Shown in pieces: positions 14,425 to 20,510 of a DNA stretch of 31,579 nt. Position 1 is the first letter of the stretch. Every line of letters starts with the position of its first letter. The notes beneath the pieces are model-generated. The model was given only the letters and a program-made list of their open reading frames with translations, did not search any database and had not been told where the DNA came from. The position numbers and the translations under genes were made by a program. Source of the DNA: a virus. The DNA lies in IMG/VR virus record IMGVR_UViG_3300034072_000913, positions 1 through 31,579 of that record; one strand, given 5' to 3'.

Positions 14425-15308
14425 ACTGGGGCCAAAACGTCGAACAGCAATACCTGAAGCTGCTTCTGGATCTTCGCCTGCAGGACGAGGTCTATCTTCA
14501 GCCAGATCGTACAGGAACCGGTGTGTATTCGATCTTCGGTGCACAGATCAAGCACAATATGGCTGACGGTTTTCCTCTGCTGACTACGAAGTTCGTCCCG
14601 TTCAAGACTCTTACCAAGGAGCTACTCTGGATGCTCCGCGGTGAGACTAACAACAACAGTCTCCAAGCAGAAGGTGTCCACATCTGGGACGAATGGGCCA
14701 AACCAGACGGTGATCTGGGTCCAATCTATGGGGCTCAATGGCGCAGTTGGCAGGAACCTATTTGGGACAGTTCTGACCTAAATGGAAAAGACTATGTCAG
14801 TTCAATGCAAGGCATTGACCAGATTGCCAATCTCCAGAAGTCTCTGAAAGAAGATCCATTCAGTCGGCGCCACATCGTGTCTGCATGGAACGTGGCCGAT
14901 CTACCTGAAATGGCTCTGGCTCCCTGCCACTGCTTCTTCCAGTGTCATGTGCGTGAGATGCCTAATGGCACCAGAAAGCTGAGCCTCCAACTCTATCAGC
15001 GCAGTGCCGACATCTTCCTGGGTGTACCGTTCAACATCGCCTCCTATGCTCTGCTTCTGCAGATGCTCGCGGACCATTGTGGATATGAAGCCGACCAACT
15101 CGTATTCACATATGGCAACCTCCACCTCTACAAGAACCACTGCGACCAGGCTGACGAGCAGCTAAGGCGCACCACGTTCCCGCTACCTACGATTGTTAAC
15201 AGCCTGGACAAAGCCGACCGGGCAAACATCTGGGAGCACCAGGTCGACGACTATCAACTGTTGGGATACCAACACCATCCCAAGATTGAGGCACCTGTTG
15301 CCGTTTAG
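14421..15308 (+). CDS. thyA: Thymidylate synthase ThyA
   Basis: A 295-residue folate-dependent enzyme that methylates dUMP to dTMP, releasing dihydrofolate. Visible motifs: RTGTG (30-34) for phosphate binding; FPLLTTK (51-57); ELLWMLRG (67-74); the catalytic cysteine C169 in LAPCHCFFQCHV; QRSADIFLGVPFNIASYALL (193-212), where N205 matches the Asn that selects dUMP, so it is not a dCMP hydroxymethylase; and a C-terminal APVAV close to the canonical APVAI. It ends the nucleotide operon that includes Dcd, the MazG-like protein and the DfrB-like domain. A new promoter begins 31 bases after its stop. Confidence 0.95.
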   Translation: MNWGQNVEQQYLKLLLDLRLQDEVYLQPDRTGTGVYSIFGAQIKHNMADGFPLLTTKFVPFKTLTKELLWMLRGETNNNSLQAEGVHIWDEWAKPDGDLGPIYGAQWRSWQEPIWDSSDLNGKDYVSSMQGIDQIANLQKSLKEDPFSRRHIVSAWNVADLPEMALAPCHCFFQCHVREMPNGTRKLSLQLYQRSADIFLGVPFNIASYALLLQMLADHCGYEADQLVFTYGNLHLYKNHCDQADEQLRRTTFPLPTIVNSLDKADRANIWEHQVDDYQLLGYQHHPKIEAPVAV

Positions 15309-15338
15309 GCAAAAGAGTGTTGACCATCAAAATCCATC

Positions 15339-15367
15339 TTGAGGCCCATCGAAGAATTCTATAGTAT
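15339..15367 (+). promoter_or_regulatory. Sigma70-like promoter for gene/RNA/tRNA unit
   Basis: TTGAGG at 15339-15344, a 17-base spacer, and TAGTAT at 15362-15367. CCATC sits directly before the -35, and TGACCATCA lies at 15320-15328, as upstream of the promoter at 3797. It should transcribe the gene at 15421, both tRNAs, the structured RNA and the gene at 16536, up to the terminator at 16877. Confidence 0.75.
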
Positions 15368-15420
15368 ATAAAGCATGAGATCAAGAGATGCAGATGCATC
15401 CAAGAAGAAGGAATGATTCG

Positions 15421-15849
15421 ATGGGCTACAAGGTTGTGAAGGTTTCGTTCGACGCCGATAAGAAGGCTCACGCCTCCTACAAGTCGTACTACGGCACCCG
15501 TACGGTCTCCGACAAGACCTACGAATACAAGTTTCGAGAAGAACTCGACCTCAAGGAAGGTGACTTCTGCGTCGTCGAATCTCCGAGCCATGGGCTCACC
15601 GTGGTGCGTGTCGTCAGCCTCGTCGAATACCAGGAATATTCCGGCGGGCTGAAAGAGATCGTCGACAAGGTGGATGTGTCTACCTACGAAGCCAGCAAGA
15701 AGCGTGCTGCCGAGCTGCAAGCTCTGTCGAACCTGCTGGAGCGCAAGGCCATCGAAGCTCGCAAGCGTCTCGACTGGGAGCAGCTGTTCGGCAACGACGC
15801 CGAAGCCCAGGAGCTCCTGAAGAAGTTCAAGGAGCTCTCCGGCAAGTAA
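15421..15849 (+). CDS. Hypothetical phage protein, beta domain plus coiled coil, 142 aa
   Basis: ATG 15421 is chosen for its AAGGA ribosome binding site; ATG 15388 is in frame but less well placed. The N-terminal half (about 1-75) is beta-rich (TYEYKFREELDLKEGDFCVVES, LTVVRVVSLVEY). The C-terminal half (90-140) is a long charged helix. Similar two-part proteins are frequent in phages, but their role is not known to me. Codon use is GC3-rich, like the genes at 3910 and 21527, suggesting high expression. It heads the transcript that carries the tRNAs and the hammerhead RNA. Confidence 0.8.
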   Translation: MGYKVVKVSFDADKKAHASYKSYYGTRTVSDKTYEYKFREELDLKEGDFCVVESPSHGLTVVRVVSLVEYQEYSGGLKEIVDKVDVSTYEASKKRAAELQALSNLLERKAIEARKRLDWEQLFGNDAEAQELLKKFKELSGK

Positions 15850-15876
15850 CAATTCAGGATCTTCGTGCGACAAGCA

Positions 15877-15972
15877 CCGACTTCGATGGCCTCCTCTGGG
15901 GTAGGCAAGTCGGGCGCCCAAACGGAGAGGTATCGGGGTGGTTTCCCTTCGTCCTTCCAGCCACTCCGATAC
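15877..15972 (+). ncRNA. Structured RNA, 5' domain upstream of tRNA-Thr
   Basis: Two strong hairpins. CCGACTT (15877-15883) pairs with AAGTCGG (15907-15913) and encloses GCC/GGC (15889-15891 with 15904-15906). GTATCGGGGTGG (15930-15941) pairs with CCACTCCGATAC (15961-15972) over 12 base pairs, with one G-U. AGAGGTAT (15926-15933) is also complementary to ATACCTCT (16057-16064) beyond the tRNA, which would enclose tRNA-Thr in an alternative fold. No T-run follows either hairpin, so these are not terminators. Confidence 0.6.
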
Positions 15973-15975
15973 TTG

Positions 15976-16050
15976 GCCACCTTAGCACAGCGGTAGTGCA
16001 GCGGTTTTGTAAACCGAAGGTCAGGGGTTCGAATCCCTTAGGTGGCACCA
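15976..16050 (+). tRNA. tRNA-Thr (anticodon UGU)
   Basis: A full cloverleaf with encoded CCA. The acceptor stem is GCCACCT/AGGTGGC, the D arm GCAC...GTGC, the anticodon loop TTTGTAA (anticodon TGT, reading ACA) and the T arm AGGGG-TTCGAAT-CCCTT. The outermost anticodon-stem pair is G-A, a minor flaw. It lies in a structured RNA tract shared with tRNA-Pro. Confidence 0.93.
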
Positions 16051-16056
16051 ATTCGA

Positions 16057-16183
16057 ATACCTCTAGCGTCGTCTGTGGGGTCACCACGGTTAGAGGAGTA
16101 GTGGCAAAGAGGAATTTGGGTTCGTCCCGCCTTGAACGCCATGGGGTGGACTGTCTCTCGCGGGCTCCGGGGGAGACAGCACC
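16057..16183 (+). ncRNA. Structured RNA between tRNA-Thr and hammerhead
   Basis: CCTCTA (16060-16065) pairs with TAGAGG (16091-16096) around an inner GTGG/CCAC hairpin (16075-16088 region). Further on, GGTG (16145-16148) and CTGTCTC (16151-16157) pair with GAGACAG (16173-16179) and CACC (16180-16183), giving a bulged 11-base-pair stem. No reading frame here has a convincing ribosome binding site or codon pattern. Confidence 0.55.
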
Positions 16184-16185
16184 TT

Positions 16186-16253
16186 CCAAAGAAAGCCTCT
16201 GATGAGTCCCTGGCAAGGACGAAACGGTAGTAACCGTCAGGCACGCCTTTTGG
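16186..16253 (+). ncRNA. Type I hammerhead ribozyme
   Basis: All invariant core positions are present in order. Stem I strand GCCT is at 16195-16198. CTGATGA follows at 16199-16205. Stem II is GTCC (16206-16209)/GGAC (16217-16220) with a seven-base loop. GAA plus A15.1 is at 16221-16224. Stem III is CGGT (16225-16228)/ACCG (16233-16236), closed by loop AGTA, with T16237 as U16.1 pairing A15.1. C16238 is the cleavage nucleotide. The stem I partner AGGC is at 16239-16242. Stems II and III are capped and stem I is open, which defines type I. Beyond an internal loop, CCAAAG (16186-16191) can extend stem I with CTTTTGG (16247-16253), as natural hammerheads do for loop-loop contacts. Predicted self-cleavage is between 16238 and 16239. 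Confidence 0.9.
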
Positions 16254-16412
16254 GAGTAGGTCGAGGCGATTGCATTAAGGCAACCTGGAGAAATGGAGGG
16301 CACTTCGCTGATCCAGAAGTTGTAGGACTGATGCAGTGAGTTCGGTGCGGTCTACGTGATGCTAGCGTCCGCACAGAACTGTCGTACGACACTGTAGCAG
16401 TCAAAACTCCCA
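16251..16412 (+). ncRNA. Closed structured RNA domain downstream of hammerhead
   Basis: A 7-base-pair helix, TGGGAGT (16251-16257) with ACTCCCA (16406-16412), encloses about 150 bases. Inside are TTGC/GCAA with flanking AGG/CCT (about 16264-16286), ACTTC/GAAGT (about 16312-16330) and a long composite hairpin. In the latter, GACTG (16326-16330), GCAGTG (16333-16338), AGTTC (16339-16343) and GTGCGG (16345-16350) pair in turn with CAGTC (16398-16402), CACTGT (16390-16395), GAACT (16376-16380) and CCGCAC (16369-16374). A small GTCGTACGAC palindrome (16381-16390) lies at a junction. The domain begins a few bases after the ribozyme cleavage site. RNA family unknown. Confidence 0.6.
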
Positions 16413-16419
16413 GCTATTC

Positions 16420-16433
16420 GACGGATATCCGTC
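16420..16433 (+). repeat. Perfect palindrome before tRNA-Pro
   Basis: GACGGATATCCGTC is a perfect 14-base palindrome ending four bases before tRNA-Pro. It may be an RNA processing hairpin or a protein site. Confidence 0.5.
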
Positions 16434-16437
16434 ATGT

Positions 16438-16514
16438 CGGGGTGTAGCGCAGTCTGATAGCGCATCTGCTTTGGGAGCAGAGGGTCGTGGGTTTGAATCC
16501 CACCACCCCGACCA
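16438..16514 (+). tRNA. tRNA-Pro (anticodon UGG)
   Basis: A full cloverleaf with encoded CCA: acceptor CGGGGTG/CACCCCG, anticodon stem TCTGC/GCAGA around TTTGGGA (anticodon TGG, reading CCA), and T arm GTGGG-TTTGAAT-CCCAC. The sequence is very close to typical proteobacterial tRNA-Pro, hinting at a Gram-negative host. Confidence 0.95.
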
Positions 16515-16535
16515 ATTTAACCAAGGAGAAGGTAC

Positions 16536-16847
16536 ATGAAGGGTGTAGCTACAGGTCGTCCGGTGATCTACGTCAAGTCGAAGCATCCGCGACGTGGACA
16601 ATCGATGAAGCCGTTCCAGCTGGAACAGTGGGCTCGCATCCGTGAGCAGTCGACTGCCAACTTCTCGTCAATCGAAGACGTCAACCGTGCCATTCGGCGC
16701 CATGAACGTTTCGCCAAGGCGCATCCGACGATGCAGCCCAAGAAGTTCCCGCGCCACATTCGTGAGCGGTATGAACAAGCTATCGCGGTGAAGAAGGGCA
16801 TGAAGAAGCTCGCCGACCAGATTCAAGAGACTGGCCAAACGGCCTAG
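16536..16847 (+). CDS. Hypothetical basic protein, 103 aa
   Basis: An AAGGAGAAGG ribosome binding site precedes the ATG. The protein is strongly basic and helical (HPRRGQSMKPFQLEQWARIREQ, AIRRHERFAKAHP, KKFPRHIRERYEQAIAVKKGMKKLADQIQ), suggesting nucleic acid binding. It starts 21 bases after tRNA-Pro and is followed by an intrinsic terminator, so its mRNA is the 3' part of the tRNA and hammerhead transcript. If the ribozyme cuts, this message and tRNA-Pro separate from the upstream gene. An RNA-binding role is attractive but unproven. Confidence 0.75.
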   Translation: MKGVATGRPVIYVKSKHPRRGQSMKPFQLEQWARIREQSTANFSSIEDVNRAIRRHERFAKAHPTMQPKKFPRHIRERYEQAIAVKKGMKKLADQIQETGQTA

Positions 16848-16876
16848 CATCTACCCACCAGGTAGCCATGAACTAA

Positions 16877-16903
16877 GACCCGCTTCGGCGGGTCTCTTTT
16901 TCT
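16877..16903 (+). terminator. Intrinsic terminator
   Basis: GACCCGC (16877-16883), the stable TTCG tetraloop, GCGGGTC (16888-16894), then TCTTTTTCT. This ends the unit that starts at the promoter 15339. A weaker CTACC/GGTAG hairpin lies just before it (16852-16866). Confidence 0.95.
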
Positions 16904-16914
16904 AAGGAGTTGAC

Positions 16915-17118
16915 ATGTCTGAGAAAGATCTCACCACAGCCGCCACTATTGAGTACCCCCAAGACACTATTGATTCCATGGCCAAACACCTCTACGAGGC
17001 AAAAATGCATCGAGAGCAACACCCAATGGCTATAAACTATCAATATGCCTCACCTGAAGTCAAAGCCCAATGGCAAGCAATTGCCATAGATGCGCTAAAT
17101 TGGGTCGTCGAGCCCTAG
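16915..17118 (+). CDS. Hypothetical protein, 67 aa
   Basis: Family not recognised. AAGGAG precedes the ATG, 12 bases after the terminator. The C-terminal part (SPEVKAQWQAIAIDALNWVVEP) is helical. No promoter is evident between the terminator and this gene. Confidence 0.75.
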   Translation: MSEKDLTTAATIEYPQDTIDSMAKHLYEAKMHREQHPMAINYQYASPEVKAQWQAIAIDALNWVVEP

Positions 17119-17171
17119 CAACGCCCGCTGTGCAAGACCCAGGCAAAAGAGGCCTATATGATGGTGCTCAG

Positions 17172-17414
17172 ATGAGAAGGCCTGTAACCCAGATGGCAGG
17201 ACGATATACAGTCTCCCATGCCATAGCAAGTCACTGCCGTAAGCGTACTGCATTTCTGCTTGAGCGCATCAACCAAGGACCTACACGTTCATTGGAAGAC
17301 CTGCTCGCAAATGCCTATGCTCAAGGTGTTGAAGACGCGGTTATTGTACTTATGGAGAAGGGTGTAGACATAAATGCAGCAGTCCAACCAACAGCCCCGT
17401 CTGCCGACTCCTGA
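17172..17414 (+). CDS. Hypothetical protein, 80 aa
   Basis: Family not recognised. The frame is open further upstream, but ATG 17172 overlaps the stop of a five-codon mini frame (17158-17175, ATG ATG GTG CTC AGA TGA) that has AAAGAGG upstream, so coupled reinitiation is likely. ATG 17193 is an alternative. The product is helical (SLEDLLANAYAQGVEDAVIVLMEKG). The end overlaps the SNF2-like gene by 41 bases. Confidence 0.6.
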   Translation: MRRPVTQMAGRYTVSHAIASHCRKRTAFLLERINQGPTRSLEDLLANAYAQGVEDAVIVLMEKGVDINAAVQPTAPSADS

Positions 17415-18924
17415 TGAGCTCCAGAGAGCGCACACTCTATTCGACAAGTTCCGGTTTGATGGCGATGGGACTATCGAGCTCTCTGCCGATCAATATAAGG
17501 TCCTAGACCTCGGGCTCCAACAGCCCCTGTCTACTGCCACTCTCTCGGCCCCACAAATTCTGGCCAATAACTTTGGAGTGAAGAGAAAGCGGTTCGTCCT
17601 ATCTCTCGACAAGGGGATGGGTAAGACTCTCACCTACTTATCCATCATGCAGGGGCTCGGTGCTGAACGCTTCGTGATCTTGTGCACCAAGAATGCCATG
17701 GCCACACAACGCCGTGAGATTCTTAAGTTCTTCCCACAATGGGCCGATAAGTTTACCTTTGTACACGCAAATGGGTCTAAGGGGCGGGCTCTGCGAAAGG
17801 AGCAGTGGGAAAACGATGCGAAGCCCATCAAGATCACCACATATGCGACGTTCATCTCAGACATTGGCCTTCGAACTCCTGGGAGTGGTCAGACCGCAGG
17901 TCCTAAGATCATTCCTGCCAGGTATCTCGGAGGGGCTGCAGAAGGTTTCATCGGTGACGAGTTCCATCGGGTGCTCCGAGGTCGAAATACTAAACTGCTC
18001 CCAGCGCTCAAGGAAGCAGCTCCGCAGGCTCTCATCCTGTCTTCTGGATCTGCGGTCTCCAAAAGCCCGGCGGATCTTTGGCCGGCGCTGCATGTCATTG
18101 ACCATAAGTTTTGGTCATCCTTCTGGAACTACGTTGGCGCGTACTGTCTTGTTTCCGAGGGCCGCTTCGGCAAAAGTATCGATGGGCCGAACCCTGCTCG
18201 AGTACCGGCTTGGCGCCAAGCTATTGGACCTTACTTGTTTCACCGCAAGAAGGATCCACGTGATTATCCGCCCAAGATGAGGAGTTTCTTGGATGTCGAA
18301 CTCGAACCCTGGCAACAACACCTTCATGACCAGCTTCGTGAAGAACTCATGGCTGATCTTCCTAGTGGGGATCTCGCTCTTGCTGGTACCTCTCTCGAAG
18401 CCGTCTACAAGTGCAGGCTCAGCCTCATCTGCCCCCAAGTCCTCGATCCGGCCTTCGGACCTGGTGCCTCTCTCGAAGCCATACTCGACGACTACAGCGG
18501 CTCGGAACTACGCTCGGCGGTCATCAGTACACCCTTCAAGGCCCCCTTTCCCTTCATCGAACGCTTCTTCGCAAGTCACAACATCCCAGTAACCATGGTC
18601 AATGGTGACCTGATCAAGGATGCAGACCATCTAGATGCAACCATCAAACAATGGGAGCAACGTGGTGGAATCTTTCTGCAGACGATCAAGTTTGCCCAGT
18701 CCTATGAACTAGATCAGTTCACTAACGACATGTATATGCTGGGTTATGAATATGATCCAGAAGACAACGAGCAGGCTGAAGACCGCATTCACCGAGAGAC
18801 TACGAAGACGGCCAAAAATATCTGGTACTTAAGGTGCCTAGATACCTACGATGAAGAACACGTGGACATCCTTGTGAACAAGAAAAACGGTCAGCGTTTG
18901 TTATTCGGTATTCCTAGGAGGTAA
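17374..18924 (+). CDS. SNF2-like DNA helicase/translocase
   Basis: A 516-residue superfamily 2 ATPase. Motif I is DKGMGKT (79-85). Motif II is GDEFHR (194-199), with DEFH in place of DEAH. Motif III-like LILSSGSAVSKSP follows. The C-terminal RecA domain ends in NEQAEDRIHR, matching motif VI. Similar proteins are standard in the recombination blocks of siphoviruses, where they are thought to remodel or unwind DNA at forks or junctions. The start lies within the upstream gene, with GGAGAAGG 13 bases before ATG, which is rather distant. The last codons (IPRR) recur as the last codons of the next gene. Confidence 0.85.
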   Translation: MQQSNQQPRLPTPDELQRAHTLFDKFRFDGDGTIELSADQYKVLDLGLQQPLSTATLSAPQILANNFGVKRKRFVLSLDKGMGKTLTYLSIMQGLGAERFVILCTKNAMATQRREILKFFPQWADKFTFVHANGSKGRALRKEQWENDAKPIKITTYATFISDIGLRTPGSGQTAGPKIIPARYLGGAAEGFIGDEFHRVLRGRNTKLLPALKEAAPQALILSSGSAVSKSPADLWPALHVIDHKFWSSFWNYVGAYCLVSEGRFGKSIDGPNPARVPAWRQAIGPYLFHRKKDPRDYPPKMRSFLDVELEPWQQHLHDQLREELMADLPSGDLALAGTSLEAVYKCRLSLICPQVLDPAFGPGASLEAILDDYSGSELRSAVISTPFKAPFPFIERFFASHNIPVTMVNGDLIKDADHLDATIKQWEQRGGIFLQTIKFAQSYELDQFTNDMYMLGYEYDPEDNEQAEDRIHRETTKTAKNIWYLRCLDTYDEEHVDILVNKKNGQRLLFGIPRR

Positions 18925-18927
18925 TAA
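18910..18927 (+). repeat. Perfect 18-base direct repeat, copy 1
   Basis: ATTCCTAGGAGGTAATAA recurs perfectly at 19098-19115, 188 bases downstream. This copy encodes the IPRR stop of the SNF2-like gene and gives the ribosome binding site of the gene at 18927. The second copy encodes the IPRR stop of that gene. Confidence 0.9.
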
Positions 18928-19112
18928 TGGCATATGAAGATCCAACCTACATCAGCATAAACACATTGGAATCCCTGTACGAGGTTGAAGTTAATCCCTA
19001 CGCACCAGAAAATGACCCGGAAAAATACAGATACAGAAACAGGATACATTCAAATGATACTCCGTGGAAGTATTCATCCAAGATGCCAGAAGAAATGATT
19101 CCTAGGAGGTAA
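18927..19112 (+). CDS. Hypothetical small protein between direct repeats, 61 aa
   Basis: Family not recognised. The product is hydrophilic and rich in Tyr, Pro, Asn and acidic residues (NPYAPENDPEKYRYRNRIHS), probably with little fixed fold. It has an ideal AGGAGG ribosome binding site contributed by the upstream repeat copy, and its last four residues IPRR are encoded by the downstream copy. It appears to be an inserted or duplicated cassette at the SNF2 stop. Confidence 0.7.
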   Translation: MAYEDPTYISINTLESLYEVEVNPYAPENDPEKYRYRNRIHSNDTPWKYSSKMPEEMIPRR

Positions 19113-19115
19113 TAA
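19098..19115 (+). repeat. Perfect 18-base direct repeat, copy 2
   Basis: Identical to 18910-18927. No start codon follows this copy; the promoter at 19135 comes next. Confidence 0.9.
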
Positions 19116-19134
19116 AAGACCAAAATATCCACTA

Positions 19135-19163
19135 TTGATTGCCCTAAGACATTTCTATACTAT
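19135..19163 (+). promoter_or_regulatory. Sigma70-like promoter with palindromic -10
   Basis: TTGATT at 19135-19140, a 17-base spacer, and TACTAT at 19158-19163. The -10 is inside the perfect palindrome TTTCTATA-C-TATAGAAA. CCACTA directly precedes the -35. It drives the nuclease/Sak4/DUF669 module. Confidence 0.75.
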
Positions 19164-19197
19164 AGAAAAATCGGTTGAGCGTTGGAGGGAATGATTC

Positions 19198-20463
19198 ATG
19201 TCACTGAGACTAGCACATTTGAAAGATGGCCGCAAGGCAATCATCATTCGGACATCAGACCGAATCCAATTCAAAAAGTGCCGTCGCGCGTGGGCATGGT
19301 CTTCCCACCTCAAGGGTAATCTAGGACCCTCCTATCTGGCGACTCCTCTGTGGTTTGGCTCGGGCATTCACTACGCCCTAGAAGACTTCCACGGATATAA
19401 CCATTTCGGTCGCCCCTCCGATGCTTGGACTGCTTTTGCACTGTCCACCGCCAAGCAGCACATTCGTGATCTTCCCGACGATGCCCAGGAGCACTTCGAG
19501 CTCGGGCGTGCAATGATGGACTATTACGTTGACTACTGGTTGGCTCAGCGTAAGATCGATCCTACCTACTGGGAAGATGGTGTTCCTCAGGTAGAAGTGA
19601 ACTTCGAAATTGAAGTTCCTATCTGGGAGAAACATCTCGAACACCTTGCCGAGCTGGCCCGTGCATGTGGTGCTGACTGTGTTCTTTATCGGGGCACCTT
19701 CGACCGCGTCGCTATCGACGAACTGGGCCAGTTGTGGGTGGTGGAGTATAAGACAGCCAAGCGGGCTGAAACTAACCACTACATGACCGATCCGCAAGTC
19801 ACTACATACGTGTGGGCTGCCTCGCATGTCTACAACCGTCCAGTGGCTGGCGTGATCTATCAACAGTTCATGAAGGATATTCCTTCGGAGCCCAAGATTC
19901 TGAGCTCGGGCAAGATCTCTACTGCGGAGAATATGAATACCTCCGCACCTCTCTATCGCAAGGCTCTGGTTAGCATGTATGGTGCCTATGAAGCAGCACC
20001 TAAAGCGAACCAGGAAAAGTACGTCGCCTTGATGATGCAGGAGAATGAGAACAAGGACCGCTACATCCTGCGTGAGAAGCTGCCTCGTGGTAGCCATATG
20101 CTCGAGTCTGAGGCTCAGAAGATCCTCCTTGAACTGGAAGATATGATCAACCCAAATCTTCCACTCTATCCCAATCCGACCCGTGAATGTTCTCGGATGT
20201 GTTCTTTCATGTCTGCCTGCGTCTCGATGGACGATGGTGGCGACTGGGAGAATGATCTGCAACTGAACTACTCGGAGCGTGACCAGGCTGCTGATCGGAT
20301 GTGGCGTCGTCGCCTGCCGTCACCAGAACAACTCAAGCGTATCCGTGATGAGGGAAAACAACTTCCTCGCCTGGAAGATATCCAGCTGCATGTGAAGGCG
20401 CTGACCGAAGAGAAGCGGGACCGTGTGGTCTCAGGCGAAGACGACCCAATCTTCTCCTTCTAA
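19198..20463 (+). CDS. Cas4/RecB-like PD-(D/E)XK exonuclease
   Basis: A 421-residue nuclease of the RecB family with a Cas4-like iron-sulfur cluster. The order is: C28 in KKCRRAWAW; FGSGIH (53-58) with the motif I histidine; GTFDRVAID with D169; VVEYKTAK with E183 and K185 (the D...ExK site); QVTTY (Q200, Y204); and a C-terminal cysteine trio C331, C335, C341. C28 plus the trio would bind [4Fe-4S]. It probably resects DNA ends to give single strands for the neighbouring Sak4-like and DUF669 proteins. TTGGAGGG precedes the ATG, and it has its own promoter. Confidence 0.87.
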   Translation: MSLRLAHLKDGRKAIIIRTSDRIQFKKCRRAWAWSSHLKGNLGPSYLATPLWFGSGIHYALEDFHGYNHFGRPSDAWTAFALSTAKQHIRDLPDDAQEHFELGRAMMDYYVDYWLAQRKIDPTYWEDGVPQVEVNFEIEVPIWEKHLEHLAELARACGADCVLYRGTFDRVAIDELGQLWVVEYKTAKRAETNHYMTDPQVTTYVWAASHVYNRPVAGVIYQQFMKDIPSEPKILSSGKISTAENMNTSAPLYRKALVSMYGAYEAAPKANQEKYVALMMQENENKDRYILREKLPRGSHMLESEAQKILLELEDMINPNLPLYPNPTRECSRMCSFMSACVSMDDGGDWENDLQLNYSERDQAADRMWRRRLPSPEQLKRIRDEGKQLPRLEDIQLHVKALTEEKRDRVVSGEDDPIFSF

Positions 20464-20510
20464 CTTCTCCGTCACTACAAGTTCACTAACCAACCTAGGA
20501 ACTAGACATA

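Noticed and set aside
14421-15308. dCMP/dUMP hydroxymethylase instead of thymidylate synthase
   Set aside because: The Asn at position 205 (GVPFNIAS) is the dUMP-selecting residue of thymidylate synthase and the C-terminus matches ThyA. A dUMP hydroxymethylase is not wholly excluded but there is no support for it.
16326-16340. Possible second hammerhead core (GACTGATGCAGTG)
   Set aside because: It reads CTGATGC rather than CTGATGA and has no following GAAA plus stem III, so a two-ribozyme circular RNA arrangement is not supported.
15850-16437. Short reading frames on both strands across the tRNA and RNA tract
   Set aside because: They run through tRNA genes and paired stems, lack ribosome binding sites and have no plausible protein features.
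19378-20262. Long antisense frame opposite the Cas4-like nuclease
   Set aside because: Same reason: the + strand has catalytic and Fe-S motifs, and the antisense product resembles nothing.
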